Below the pieces are notes generated by a model that was not told the DNA's origin, did no database searches, and saw only the letters and a program-made list of their open reading frames with translations. A stretch of DNA of 6,774 nucleotides from assembly GCA_002295325.1 (NCBI GenBank), contig DBGA01000067.1:1862-8635 (forward strand). Reading direction: 5' to 3'. Position numbers and translations under genes: made by a program. Of this stretch, positions 6,207 through 6,774 are shown piece by piece (position 1 is the stretch's first letter; each line of letters starts with the position of its first letter). This DNA is from Ruminococcaceae bacterium UBA866 (GTDB lineage: Bacteria; Bacillota; Clostridia; Oscillospirales; Ruminococcaceae).

Positions 6207-6774
6207 TTGACTAAATCAAAAATAAGTGCAGTACAAGTAGTAATTTTACTATTTTTATCGAGAACTTTTAATGTGTTAAATTATGTACCTGCATTCCATC
6301 CAAAAATACAGGGGACATCTATGCTATATGGGACAATTATCGCTTTTTTTATTAGTGCAATCATTGTCACTCCCCCACTTATCCTGTACAAACGTTTTAA
6401 TGGCGAAAATATCGTTGACCTTGCATACAAAAAATCTAAATTATTTGGAATTATCCTGTCGTTTTGCCTTTTTGTCATTCCACTTATGACATTAATTGGT
6501 ACAGTTGTTGGGTTCCAATACTTTATTGTAGATGCAGTCTATGCCGACGCCTCTATTGAATTAATGGTTATTACAATATGCGTCGCTTGTTTCCTTGGTG
6601 CACTTCATAAGCTTGAGGGAATTTCTCGTGCAAGCACAATTATATTTGCATTTTTTATGATAGGAACGTTATTCATATTTTTCGTTTCAATTCCGAGTGT
6701 AGAAATGATAAACATAAGACCGACCTTAGAGGAACCTATAGTATCATCGTTCTCCTATGCTTTTAATTTAATTT
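6207..6774 (+). CDS. Spore germinant receptor B subunit (GerB family; GerAB/GerKB-like), N-terminal half
   Basis: A TTG start gives 189 codons that stay open to the window edge; the family is about 360 residues long, so roughly half is present. It opens with KISAVQVVILLFLSRTFN, matching the ISxxQ-type start of GerB-family subunits. These are distant relatives of amino acid permeases with about ten membrane helices, and they bind the germinant in the inner spore membrane. Hydrophobic segments are visible at about 8-28, 39-60, 80-105, 118-133 and 140-162. An internal LHKLEGISR stretch (133-141) separates two of them. It follows the A subunit by 41 bp with its own good ribosome binding site, so the two are surely one transcript. 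A GerC-type lipoprotein gene is expected beyond the edge. The start could instead be the TTG at 6201. Confidence 0.88.
   Translation, partial: MTKSKISAVQVVILLFLSRTFNVLNYVPAFHPKIQGTSMLYGTIIAFFISAIIVTPPLILYKRFNGENIVDLAYKKSKLFGIILSFCLFVIPLMTLIGTVVGFQYFIVDAVYADASIELMVITICVACFLGALHKLEGISRASTIIFAFFMIGTLFIFFVSIPSVEMINIRPTLEEPIVSSFSYAFNLI

Noticed and set aside
6281..6489. Overlapping plus- and minus-strand open frames of about 65 codons
   Set aside because: The real gene here is the TTG-started GerB-family frame, which shows a clear family N-terminus and membrane segments.

Overview
The window reads as AT-rich chromosomal DNA from an anaerobic, endospore-forming member of the Firmicutes, most likely class Clostridia. 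The reasons are a PcrA-type helicase gene, a tandem gerA/gerB spore germinant receptor locus, strong AGGAGG-type ribosome binding sites, and a clostridial-style large serine recombinase. The genus cannot be read from the sequence.

Positions 1 to about 1678 appear to be the right-hand end of an integrated mobile element. They hold the last 28 codons of an unidentified gene. That gene overlaps by ATGA the start of a complete large serine recombinase (84-1577), and a perfect 19-bp hairpin terminator follows (1607-1650). About 100 bp after the recombinase stop, an imperfect 10-bp dyad with an 8-bp centre (1665-1692) looks like the recombined attachment site. It sits exactly where a minus-strand host gene breaks off. 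Only the ribosome binding site and about 33 native codons of that gene remain (1778 down to about 1680), followed by a short element-encoded tail and a stop at 1653. The rest of the split gene should lie beyond the left edge of the window, on the far side of the element.

Positions 1779-1973 hold three hairpin-forming inverted repeats downstream of pcrA. Two of them are plausible terminators. The pcrA gene (4334 to 1974, minus strand) is a complete UvrD/Rep-family helicase with all the canonical motifs and the C-terminal Tudor-like domain. It is driven by a clear extended -10 promoter.

Divergent from pcrA across about 260 bp is a spore germinant receptor operon. The GerA-family A subunit (about 4612-6165) is followed after about 40 bp by a TTG-initiated GerB-family permease subunit (6207 onward) that runs off the right edge. 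The A subunit's start is unusual: the best ribosome binding site serves an 8-codon ORF overlapping the likely ATG start. A GerC-type lipoprotein gene would be expected next.

The most interesting point is the recombinase-bounded junction inside a conserved clostridial gene. If the element excises precisely, the gene would be restored. A skin-element-like developmental switch is possible but is only inference here.
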